From Bifidobacteriaceae bacterium (GTDB lineage: Bacteria; Actinomycetota; Actinomycetes; Actinomycetales; WQXJ01): 6,591 nt of DNA. Positions 1 to 6,059 of this stretch are shown here, piece after piece (within the stretch, counting starts at the first letter, position 1; the number at the start of each line of letters is the position of its first letter). The notes beneath the pieces were generated by a model. The model was not told where the DNA came from and ran no database searches. It saw only the letters and a program-made list of their open reading frames with translations. The position numbers were made by a program, and so were the translations under genes. The stretch spans positions 1 through 6,591 of the forward strand of contig JAIRXV010000486.1 of the NCBI GenBank assembly GCA_031268115.1. The letters are read 5' to 3'.

Positions 1-1
1 G

Positions 2-55
2 GGGCATCTTGCCGCACAACTCGACGCTTGGCTGAACGGCGAACTCCACCGGTAG
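2..55 (+). CDS. Probable 3' end of a gene entering from the left (partial, unidentified)
   Basis: Reading from base 2 gives an open frame of 17 codons, GHLAAQLDAWLNGELHR, ending in TAG at 53-55. The peptide looks like an amphipathic C-terminal helix, and most codons end in G or C, as in the real genes of this window. It would converge on hipA, whose stop lies 20 bases further on. There is too little sequence to name a family. The frame starting at base 1 is also open but continues into the hipA antisense strand and looks like a shadow. The call is inference. Confidence 0.4.
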   Translation, partial: GHLAAQLDAWLNGELHR

Positions 56-74
56 CCGCACGGGTGAGGGGCGG

Positions 75-1355
75 TCAGGCGACTTCGCGGAAGTCCCGAG
101 CGATTTTCTCCGCGCGATCCGGTGACAGTCCGGCCTCGGCGGCGAACTCGGGCCAGCGCGACATGGCCTCGGCCACTTTGCCCAAGATCTGGCGAGGCCC
201 CGGAACGCGGTGGCGTACCGCCATCGTCCGCAGATCCGCCTTTGCGATATTCGCGAATTCGCCTTCCACCGACATCAAATGTTGGTACGTCCACCGGCCT
301 TCGGGGTTGTAGGCGTGCGTGACATCGTAGGCGGGGGATAGGGACCAGCTGCCCGTTGAGTCCATTAGGAAGCCGTGGTTCTTCGTGTGGTCGTCGCAGT
401 TGGCGGCGGCGACGTTGAAGCTCGCGCGGCGGAACACCTCGGAGCGGGCGTCAGGCCCCAACCCCAATGCGTCCACGGCGCCAAACAACTGGGAATAGCC
501 GTGGACCCCGATGGCGTTGAAATCGAGTCCCATCAGCCCACAGAGCGATTGGAGGTGGAGTTTGCCGCCGTCCGGGCCGCGGTCGAAGCGCCGGACCATG
601 AAGTGCGCCCGGCCGGATTCTTCCAACAGATGTGTGGCCGGCAAGTCGATCCCGGCGGCCCGCGCCATCAACGAATACGCGTATTCGACACGACCGTAGC
701 CACCCCCAACACCCAACTCGGCGTCTGGACCCAGGCCGTCGAATTTGATCAGCCAATGCTCGAAGCCCGGCGGTGCGGGAACCTGTCCCGAGCGAAGCTC
801 TCCGGTGTCGCGGTTCCACGCCACCACGGCCTTGGCCCGCGCACCACCGGCGGACGTACCCACCCGGATCAAGGCGCGCAGGCCTCGTTCCGTGGCGCCA
901 CGGCCCACTTGCCCGCTGACCGCTGTTCGCGCGGCCTGGACCAGCGAACCGAGTTCCACGGCGGTGGCAACGCGTTCGCTTGGCCCGCGTTGCGGGGCGA
1001 ACTCCAAGGCCCCCATACCGCGTTTGCCTTGGTAAGCGAGACGGTCAAGGGGCGTGATCGCCCCGGCCGCGACGCCTTGGCGGGCCAGGTACTCGGTGAC
1101 GATGGCGTTCCCAAACGCGTCTGGCAAGGCATCGGCGATGGCGGCAGGCAACCGCTGGAACGTGGCTTGCGCCAAGTCGGGGAAGGAATGCACGCGCGCG
1201 ACCATGGGCATGGTGAGTGGTGCGAACTCAATCCCGCGGGTCAACCACGCTGGGTGGTATTCGAACGCGTAGAAGCCGGTGGAAGGATCCTGAGCGAGCG
1301 CGCCCACGTCTTGGCCCCACAGCCGTACCCAAACGGCGCGCACTGGCCGGTACAT
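75..1355 (-). CDS. hipA: HipA-family serine/threonine kinase toxin
   Basis: This is a type II toxin of the HipA kinase family. The best-known member, E. coli HipA, phosphorylates glutamyl-tRNA synthetase, stalling translation and causing persistence; the target here is unknown. Numbering below counts from a GTG at 1358 (427 aa). The N-terminal HipA_N domain covers about residues 5-120. The kinase domain follows, with the glycine-rich loop RVGTSAGGARAK (165-176). Ser169 appears to align with the E. coli autophosphorylation site Ser150. The catalytic motif NCDDHTKNH is at 320-328 and the metal-binding AYDVT at 343-347. All signature motifs are present and the length is normal, so the gene looks intact. 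The hipB stop overlaps two possible starts (GTGATG): GTG at 1358 or ATG at 1355. I prefer ATG because TGATG is a common translational-coupling arrangement. The family call is firm; toxicity is inferred. Confidence 0.93.
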   Translation of the reverse strand: MYRPVRAVWVRLWGQDVGALAQDPSTGFYAFEYHPAWLTRGIEFAPLTMPMVARVHSFPDLAQATFQRLPAAIADALPDAFGNAIVTEYLARQGVAAGAITPLDRLAYQGKRGMGALEFAPQRGPSERVATAVELGSLVQAARTAVSGQVGRGATERGLRALIRVGTSAGGARAKAVVAWNRDTGELRSGQVPAPPGFEHWLIKFDGLGPDAELGVGGGYGRVEYAYSLMARAAGIDLPATHLLEESGRAHFMVRRFDRGPDGGKLHLQSLCGLMGLDFNAIGVHGYSQLFGAVDALGLGPDARSEVFRRASFNVAAANCDDHTKNHGFLMDSTGSWSLSPAYDVTHAYNPEGRWTYQHLMSVEGEFANIAKADLRTMAVRHRVPGPRQILGKVAEAMSRWPEFAAEAGLSPDRAEKIARDFREVA

Positions 1356-1678
1356 CACGCGCTCCCGGAACGGGGACGCCGGACTCTCTGGCGGGGCGGG
1401 GCCGCACGGGCCGCGGCAAGGGGGGAGAAGGCCGGGCCGGGAGCGACGGCCTGGATCCAGCCGTCGAGGCCGAGTTCTCGAACGACCCGCAACAGGGTCT
1501 GGGTGGAGGACCCACGGGCGGTTTCCAGCGCACGCACGGCCGAAACAGATACGGCCGCATGTGCCGCGAGTTCGGCTTGAGACAGGCCGGCCTCGATCCT
1601 GGCGGCGCGCAGCGCGTCCCCAAGCTGCGTCTCAAGATCCGCCACGCTCGGAGGGACAACTCGCACAGGACGTATCAT
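1355..1678 (-). CDS. hipB: HipB-like XRE-family antitoxin and repressor
   Basis: A 107-residue protein with one XRE/Cro helix-turn-helix at about residues 20-72; the motif GLSQAELAAHAAVSVSAVRA spans the two DNA-contacting helices. A proline- and arginine-rich tail (about 79-107) ends in a basic stretch, RQRVRRPR. HipB-type proteins bind HipA, neutralise it and repress their own operon; this role is inferred from the family and from the gene order, antitoxin first and directly coupled to hipA. No Shine-Dalgarno sequence is visible before the ATG at 1678. Instead a TANNNT -10 box ends six bases upstream of it, so the message may be leaderless. The N-terminal 17 residues before the first HTH helix are longer than the domain needs, so a later start is possible, but no better one is obvious. 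Confidence 0.88.
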   Translation of the reverse strand: MIRPVRVVPPSVADLETQLGDALRAARIEAGLSQAELAAHAAVSVSAVRALETARGSSTQTLLRVVRELGLDGWIQAVAPGPAFSPLAAARAAPPRQRVRRPRSGSA

Positions 1679-1684
1679 GCAGAC

Positions 1685-1714
1685 AGTCTAACACGTGCTA
1701 TGTCACCGATTCAA
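1685..1714 (-). promoter_or_regulatory. Probable hipBA promoter, possibly giving a leaderless transcript
   Basis: On the minus strand, TTGAAT (1714-1709) and TAGACT (1690-1685) are separated by 18 bp and read as -35 and -10 boxes. The -10 box ends six bases before the hipB ATG, so transcription would start at or next to the A of the start codon. Leaderless messages with TANNNT boxes are common in actinobacteria, and the lack of a Shine-Dalgarno sequence before hipB agrees. This is a pattern match only. Confidence 0.5.
1689..1700. promoter_or_regulatory. Candidate HipB operator (CACGTG-centred dyad)
   Basis: The 12-bp sequence TAACACGTGCTA is a dyad (TA-n-CACGTG-n-TA) lying in the -35/-10 spacer of the proposed hipBA promoter and touching the -10 box. 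A second small dyad, AGACAGTCT (1681-1689), covers the rest of the -10 and the predicted start. HipB-type repressors autoregulate by binding inverted repeats at their promoter, so this is the best operator candidate. Short palindromes arise by chance in GC-rich DNA. Confidence 0.3.
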
Positions 1715-1780
1715 GGGCCATTGGCTTCTATTTGTTGCTATATACGTGTTTGGCGGCTGCCTACGTTCCAGAGTGAGCCG

Positions 1781-1943
1781 GGGGCCCAATCCCACTTCCG
1801 CGCCGAACCCGGCCAAGCCCGCCCTCGCCCGACACGAGGCGGGGGAGCCCAGCCCCACTTCGGGGCCGGACTCGGCGCTTCCAATTCGGACTGTGTTGCT
1901 GCGGGGGGAGCCCAACCCCACTTTCGGGGCAGGACTCGGCCCA
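1781..1943. repeat. Three hairpin-forming repeats at exact 63-bp spacing
   Basis: Three related blocks start at about 1781, 1844 and 1907. Each has about 37 bp of conserved sequence, roughly GGAGCCCARCCCCACTTCGG followed by GGCMGGACTCGGC, and then about 25 bp of unrelated sequence. Copies 2 and 3 fold as an outer stem GAG-C-CC/GG-A-CTC and an inner stem CCCC/GGGG around an ACTTC or ACTTTC loop (1845-1873 and 1908-1937). Copy 1 has lost most of the inner stem but keeps the loop, and its outer stem is GGG/CCC instead of GAG/CTC, a paired change. The array lies directly downstream of the dehydrogenase stop and upstream of hipB, so it could end or weaken read-through into hipBA. All minus-strand frames stay open across it, but the resulting peptides are low-complexity and not credible proteins. 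No cas genes are present in the window. Confidence 0.75.
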
Positions 1944-1978
1944 AGACGTCGAGATCTCGCGCGGTCGGGGCGCAAACG

Positions 1979-2860
1979 TCACGGCGCGAGCAGGCGGGCG
2001 ACCGTCGAATCGTCGCGCGCGGCCAGCCCTGCCGCCTGCGCCAGCAGGTACACCTGATGGGCCGCTCCGGCCAGGGGCGTGGCCACGCTCCGCGCCCGCG
2101 CCGCCTCGCCCACTATCCCCATGTCCTTGACGAAAATGTCCTCCCGGGAGAAGACGGCCGGATCGCCGCCGTCGAGGACCTCCAGGATCCGGGGCCCGCG
2201 GTCGGCCAGCATGAACGATGCCGCCGCTCCCGATCCGAGCGCCTCTAGCGCCTGGCCCGGGTCCAGATCGAGCGCCTTCGCCAGGGTCAACGCCTCAGCC
2301 GCGGCGGCTATGTGGACACCGCAAAGCAGTTGGTTCACGGTCTTGAGGGCTTGCCCGGCGCCGGGGGCGCCGCCCACCATCGCCACGGTCGAACCCAACG
2401 CCCGCACCACGGGCTCGGCCGCATGCCAATCGGCCGGTGCGGCGCCAACCGCGATCAGCAGATCCCCGCGTTCTGCCCGGGCCGGACCGCCCGACACGGG
2501 AGCGTCCACCAGGCCGATCCCGCTTAACGCCAGCCTCGAACCGGCGCGCCGCGCCGCCTCGATGCCGACCGTGCTGGTCAGAACGACCACGCCATCGGCT
2601 TCGATTTGCGCGGCGATTCCCGCCGGCCCGAACAGCACCTCGTCCACTTGGGCCTCGTTGCGGACGGCTAGCACTACCACGCCAGCCGCCTGAACGGCAT
2701 CGGCGGCCGTATCGCACGTCATCAGGCCGACGCCTTCGGCTAGTGCCCTGCGTTCCGGCGCGGGATCGAAACCCCGCACGGCGAACTGCCCGTCCAAACG
2801 CTTCGCCATCGCCAAGCCCATGGCACCGAGCCCGAGCACGGCCACGCCATTCGCCGTCAT
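1979..2860 (-). CDS. ltnD: Beta-hydroxyacid dehydrogenase, LtnD / 3-hydroxyisobutyrate dehydrogenase family
   Basis: A 293-residue NAD(P)-dependent dehydrogenase, normal length for the family. The N-terminal Rossmann domain (about 5-165) has the dinucleotide motif GLGAMG (10-15) and an acidic residue, Asp32, at the end of the second strand, which favours NAD. The substrate-binding signature DAPVSGG is at 119-125. The C-terminal all-helical domain carries the catalytic lysine in GQALKTVNQ (Lys173, Asn176) and the conserved FVKDMGI (243-249). L-threonate dehydrogenase LtnD, which makes 2-oxo-tetronate, is the best-known relative that occurs next to DUF1537 kinases, so oxidation of a C4 sugar acid or similar 2- or 3-hydroxyacid is the likely reaction. 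The ATG overlaps the kinase stop by 4 bp (ATGA) and is preceded by a strong GAGGAGG site at 2864-2870. The family is firm; the substrate and the symbol are tentative. Confidence 0.88.
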   Translation of the reverse strand: MTANGVAVLGLGAMGLAMAKRLDGQFAVRGFDPAPERRALAEGVGLMTCDTAADAVQAAGVVVLAVRNEAQVDEVLFGPAGIAAQIEADGVVVLTSTVGIEAARRAGSRLALSGIGLVDAPVSGGPARAERGDLLIAVGAAPADWHAAEPVVRALGSTVAMVGGAPGAGQALKTVNQLLCGVHIAAAAEALTLAKALDLDPGQALEALGSGAAASFMLADRGPRILEVLDGGDPAVFSREDIFVKDMGIVGEAARARSVATPLAGAAHQVYLLAQAAGLAARDDSTVARLLAP

Positions 2861-4380
2861 GGCATCCTCCTCGAAGTGGACGGAACGGCCCTGGTGGGCG
2901 CCGCCTCGGTTAGACCGGGAGCGCTGAGCAGATCGACCACCTGCGCCAGGGCGTCATCGTCCCCGACGTTGCCGGCAAAGACCGTGAACGGGATGCCACG
3001 GCCAGGCCCCTCCGCGGCAAGCCACAGCGAAACGATCCCCGGGAGCAGACACCCGCGCACGGTGGCCCGCCGCATCCGCAAGCCATACTGCGCCACATCC
3101 GAGGACGTGATGCCTCCCTTTGCGATCACAAACCGGGGCCGCACCGAATCGATCACGCGGGCCGCGATCTGCGCCAGTTCGTCCGAGACGCGCCGCGCGA
3201 TGGCCAGACTTCCGGCCGCATCTTGCCCGGTGACGGGCGTTCGGCTGGAGTACAGGACCACGTTTCCCTCAGCCAGATGTTGGACGATGCCGTCCGCCAA
3301 GTCTTGACCGCCGCGTCCCGTGCCGTTTGCCACCAGCGAGGCAACGTCGAGCTCCATTGCCGCCAGCCCCGGGCGGGTTCGGCGTAGCTGCGCCAGCTGC
3401 CGGGTTGACACCCCGACGTGAGAACCAACCACGATCAACCCCCCTTTGGCGCCCGGGGTGGCCCCCTCGAACGCCTGGGCGGAGGTCAAGGGTGGGCGTC
3501 GGCGCTGCGCGATCATGGCCCGGATGAACGACGGCCCGGAACGGGGCAGGAGCGTCAGCCCGTCCGCCTCGGCGTGGAGCACCCCGAGCGCGAGGGCGAG
3601 CAAATCGTCCTCTGTTGCGCAATCGGCCGCTATGGGTGCGCCATCGGACACATCGCTCAATGCTGCCGCGATGGCCTCCGGGCCCGTTCGCACTAGGTCG
3701 AGTGTCAACACCCGCACGTCTGCCCGCTTCCAGCGCCCGGCCGAACGCTCAACGGCGTAATCGGCCAGGTCCGAGCTGGTGTAGCCGAAGGTCGGGTCCC
3801 GCGCGAACTCGGTCTGACCCACCGGTTGGACGCGATCCTCGCCCGCCCGAACGAAGTGGGTCCCGCCGATGGTGATCCGGCCCGCCTCGGGGAACGCCGG
3901 TACCAGCAGCACGCCGTCGGGTGGCTGGTGTCCGGCATCGACCAACGCCTCAGCGATTGCGTCGGGTTCGAGCGGGAAGTGGCCCCGCAGCGTCGAATCG
4001 GAGCGCGAAGCAAACCGCAGCGCGATCCGCTTGGGCGCCGCCGCCCGCAAGGCGTTTGCAACCGCGCTCCGGTTCCGTTGGGCGGCCGCGTCGGGATCCA
4101 GGCTGCGCGTGTTCACCTCGACAAACACGGCGGGCGCGGCATTTGCCTGGTCGAGCTGCGCAAACGCCCACGCGAAGTCCTCCGTGTCCCAACTGGTCAG
4201 GACCGGCACGTCGCAAACTGCTTGTGTGCCGGTTGGGTCGTCGTCCAAGACAACCAGCACGCTCCGGGCGGCCCGAACGGCCCGCTCCACAGCGGTCAGC
4301 TGTATCGGTTGCGGTGGGGGATAGGCCGCGAGCAGCTGCGGCAGCGTTGCCCACGCATCGGGCGTGTCTATGGGGTTCAC
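2857..4380 (-). CDS. Four-carbon acid-sugar kinase family protein (DUF1537), long DDDPTGTQ subtype
   Basis: A 507-residue ATP-dependent kinase of the DUF1537 family, whose characterised members OtnK, DtnK and DenK phosphorylate threonate- and erythronate-derived acids. The N-terminal substrate domain carries DDDPTGTQ (46-53), SRSDSTLRGHFP (125-136) and PAFPEAGRITIGG (161-173). The C-terminal nucleotide domain carries GSHVGVSTRQ (319-328), KGGITSSDVA (421-430), PGIVSLWL (447-454) and AGNVGDDDAL (469-478). It is longer than typical OtnK/DtnK (about 420 aa) because of an N-terminal extension of about 40 residues. It also has DDDPTGTQ where those enzymes usually have a DDFTGA-type motif, so it belongs to a divergent branch whose substrate I cannot assign; I therefore give no symbol. 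The start is GTG at 4380, with GAGGA nine bases upstream. It is the first gene of a minus-strand operon and overlaps the dehydrogenase by 4 bp. Confidence 0.9.
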   Translation of the reverse strand: MNPIDTPDAWATLPQLLAAYPPPQPIQLTAVERAVRAARSVLVVLDDDPTGTQAVCDVPVLTSWDTEDFAWAFAQLDQANAAPAVFVEVNTRSLDPDAAAQRNRSAVANALRAAAPKRIALRFASRSDSTLRGHFPLEPDAIAEALVDAGHQPPDGVLLVPAFPEAGRITIGGTHFVRAGEDRVQPVGQTEFARDPTFGYTSSDLADYAVERSAGRWKRADVRVLTLDLVRTGPEAIAAALSDVSDGAPIAADCATEDDLLALALGVLHAEADGLTLLPRSGPSFIRAMIAQRRRPPLTSAQAFEGATPGAKGGLIVVGSHVGVSTRQLAQLRRTRPGLAAMELDVASLVANGTGRGGQDLADGIVQHLAEGNVVLYSSRTPVTGQDAAGSLAIARRVSDELAQIAARVIDSVRPRFVIAKGGITSSDVAQYGLRMRRATVRGCLLPGIVSLWLAAEGPGRGIPFTVFAGNVGDDDALAQVVDLLSAPGLTEAAPTRAVPSTSRRMP

Positions 4381-4405
4381 CCGCGATCGTCCTCGATTCG
4401 GCGCC

Positions 4406-4434
4406 TTGTGAAATACACATCAGATGTCTAATAT
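4406..4434 (+). promoter_or_regulatory. Promoter for the GntR-family regulator gene
   Basis: TTGTGA (4406-4411) and TAATAT (4429-4434) are separated by 17 bp, close to the sigma-70/SigA consensus. They stand out in an A+T-rich pocket of an otherwise GC-rich window. Transcription would begin near 4441 and leave a leader of about 55 bases before the regulator ATG. I see no equally clear minus-strand promoter for the kinase operon, although it must start within the same 116-bp region unless the operon is read from a start inside the regulator gene. Confidence 0.62.
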
Positions 4435-4441
4435 CTGATGT
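4417..4441. promoter_or_regulatory. Probable operator of the GntR/FCD regulator (25-bp dyad)
   Basis: Nine-base arms ACATCAGAT (4417-4425) and ATCTGATGT (4433-4441) are perfect inverted repeats around a 7-bp centre. Counting the centre, 10 of 12 mirrored positions pair. The centre of symmetry, base 4429, is the first base of the -10 box, so a bound dimer would block the regulator's own promoter. The core ATGTCTAATAT partly resembles the TNGTNNNACNA pattern known for FadR-type GntR proteins but lacks the C. The position between divergent genes suggests control of both directions by the adjacent regulator. Confidence 0.68.
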
Positions 4442-4496
4442 TACCAGTTGGGCCGCGCCGAACGCTCTGTCGCTCGGCCCCCTAGGAAAGGACCCA

Positions 4497-5246
4497 ATGC
4501 CACGACACACCCTGGTCGATGACGTAGTCGAATCTCTGCTGCGCGACATCGTCGACGGGAAATACCCGGCCCTTGAGGTCCTGCCCTCAGAGGCCCAGCT
4601 GGCCGAACAGGCGGACGTCAGCCGGCTCACGGTCCGCGAGGCGGTCAAGACGTTGCGGGCGCGCAACGTCCTCGATGTCCAGCGGGGACGGGGAACGTTC
4701 GTCAACCCCAGGGAGGAATGGCGTGACATGGCCGATGTCTGGCAGGTGATCGCCGGGCAGCTGCCAGACGAGGATGTGGCGCGGCACCTGCTGGAGGTGC
4801 GCCGAACCGTGGAGACGGCCGCAGCCGAGCTCGCGGCCCAACACCGTACCGCGAGCGCCCTCGAAGCCTTGGATCGGGCCGTCAGCGAGATGGAATCCGC
4901 GAACGATGCCGCCGATGCCCCCGCTGCGACCGCAGCTGACCTCGCGTTTCACGATGCGGTTCTGAACGCCTGCGCCAACCCGTTCTTTCCCGCCCTGTAC
5001 GCGCAGCTTCGCCCCCTGCTGGAGGAGACCCGCGCCCAGACTTCTTCCTCGCCAGCCATTCGCGGCCGCGCGATCCAGCACCACCGGGCGGTTCGCGACG
5101 CCATCGCCGGCCAAGACCCGGCCGGTGCCCGGGCTGCCATGTCGGCTCACATGGACCAGACGTGGCAAGACCACGCCGAATGGCTCCGCGGCCGCGCCCC
5201 CACTCGCTCTACGCTGCCCGATGCCGGCCCACCGGCACCGCTCTAG
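4497..5246 (+). CDS. GntR-family transcriptional regulator, FadR/FCD subfamily
   Basis: A 249-residue repressor-type regulator. The N-terminal winged helix-turn-helix (about 5-72) includes LPSEAQLAE (29-37), the recognition helix region SRLTVREAVKTLRA (42-55) and the wing QRGRGTFV (62-69). The C-terminal helical FCD domain (about 95-225) has the expected ligand or metal ligands: Asp148 and His152 in DLAFHDAV, His196 in QHHRAV, and His218 in SAHM. FCD regulators of catabolic operons usually sense a sugar acid, keto acid or other carboxylate, which fits the neighbouring enzymes. The frame is open far upstream, but ATG 4497 is chosen because the wHTH begins just after it and AGGAAAGGA lies at 4484-4492. 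It is divergent from the kinase operon and 39 bp upstream of the SDR, probably co-transcribed with it. The effector is unknown. Confidence 0.92.
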   Translation: MPRHTLVDDVVESLLRDIVDGKYPALEVLPSEAQLAEQADVSRLTVREAVKTLRARNVLDVQRGRGTFVNPREEWRDMADVWQVIAGQLPDEDVARHLLEVRRTVETAAAELAAQHRTASALEALDRAVSEMESANDAADAPAATAADLAFHDAVLNACANPFFPALYAQLRPLLEETRAQTSSSPAIRGRAIQHHRAVRDAIAGQDPAGARAAMSAHMDQTWQDHAEWLRGRAPTRSTLPDAGPPAPL

Positions 5247-5285
5247 CCTCACCCTCGTCCCCGCATCCCTATCGAAAGGAACGCC

Positions 5286-6059
5286 ATGTCATCGCCCGCA
5301 TTTCCGTCTGAGCGCACGGCCGTGCTGACCGGCGCCGCATCGCCGCGAGGTATCGGTAAGGCCACCGCTGAGACTCTCGCTCGGCAAGGTTGGTCGGTCG
5401 CGATCCTCGACCTAGACGCCGACGGCGCCGCGGCCGCGGCCGCCGAGATAGCTCAACGCACGGGTGCCGCCGCCCGGGGACTGGGCGTAGACGTGACGGA
5501 TCAGGGAGCGGTGGACGCCGCCATCGGCCACATCGAGACGACCATGCCACCGATAGTGGCGCTAGTAAACCTGGCCGGTATCAGCTCCCCAACCGACTTC
5601 ATGGACGAGACGGTGGCCGGCTGGGAACGCGTTTTCAAGGTCAACGTGACCGGGACGTTCATCGTGACGCAGCGGGTGTTGACCGGTATGCTCGCGCGGC
5701 GCGTGGGCCGGGTGGTGTCGCTCTCATCGATTTCAGCACAACGCGGCGGCGGGACCTTCTCCAAGTCCGCTTACAGCGCCTCGAAGGCCGCGATCATCGG
5801 TTTGACCCGTGCGGTGGCGCGCGAGGTGGGCGAATTCGGGATCACGGTCAACTGCATAGCCCCGGGGCCGGTGGATACCGACATCATGGGCGGACCGCTG
5901 GACGGTTCGCGCAAGGCCGCCATGTCGCAGGGAACACTGCTAGGGCGGGTGGCCAGCCGCGACGACGTAGCCGCCCTGATTGCGTTCCTAGTCAGCGAAC
6001 CGGCGGGCTACATCACCGCCGCCACCTACGACATCAACGGCGGGCTTCAGATCTCCTAG
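5286..6059 (+). CDS. Classical short-chain dehydrogenase/reductase (SDR)
   Basis: A 257-residue NAD(P)-dependent oxidoreductase of the FabG-like classical SDR type. The cofactor loop TGAASPRGIG (15-24) is two residues longer than the usual TGxxxGIG. Asp42 at the end of strand 2 favours NAD(H). The strand-4 motif is NLAG (95-98) rather than NNAG. The catalytic set is complete: Asn120, Ser148, Tyr163 and Lys167 (YSASK), followed by APGPVDT (192-198). The ATG has GAAAGGA five bases upstream (5274-5280), similar to the regulator's site. It follows the regulator by 39 bp and probably shares its promoter. In context it most likely oxidises a sugar acid, sugar or polyol that feeds the pathway encoded by the divergent operon. 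Classical SDR sequence alone does not reveal the substrate, and it is not of the extended-SDR type seen for D-erythronate dehydrogenase DenD. Confidence 0.92.
   Translation: MSSPAFPSERTAVLTGAASPRGIGKATAETLARQGWSVAILDLDADGAAAAAAEIAQRTGAAARGLGVDVTDQGAVDAAIGHIETTMPPIVALVNLAGISSPTDFMDETVAGWERVFKVNVTGTFIVTQRVLTGMLARRVGRVVSLSSISAQRGGGTFSKSAYSASKAAIIGLTRAVAREVGEFGITVNCIAPGPVDTDIMGGPLDGSRKAAMSQGTLLGRVASRDDVAALIAFLVSEPAGYITAATYDINGGLQIS

Noticed and set aside
375..1580. Long plus-strand open frame opposite hipA/hipB
   Set aside because: It is the antisense shadow of two well-supported genes in GC-rich DNA and has no recognisable domain or ribosome site.
1715..1750. A+T-rich patch with TATATA as a plus-strand promoter
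   Set aside because: No -35 box at a workable distance, and no plus-strand gene downstream.
1950..1959. Palindrome CGAGATCTCG near the dehydrogenase stop
   Set aside because: No loop and no second copy. Not distinguishable from chance.
1781..1969. CRISPR-like array (about 37-bp repeats, about 25-bp spacers)
   Set aside because: Only three copies, which differ from each other at many positions including the loop length and inner stem. There are no cas genes in the window and no leader. The hairpin-repeat reading fits better.
1703..1982. Short minus-strand proteins with a 21-residue repeat (for example PEVGLGSP)
   Set aside because: The 63-bp period keeps all three minus frames open, so long frames are expected. 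The peptides are low-complexity and no frame is preferred.
3921..4496. Upstream extension of the GntR regulator frame
   Set aside because: The frame is open but runs antisense through the kinase and across the promoter and dyad. The winged-helix domain begins right after ATG 4497, which has its own ribosome site.
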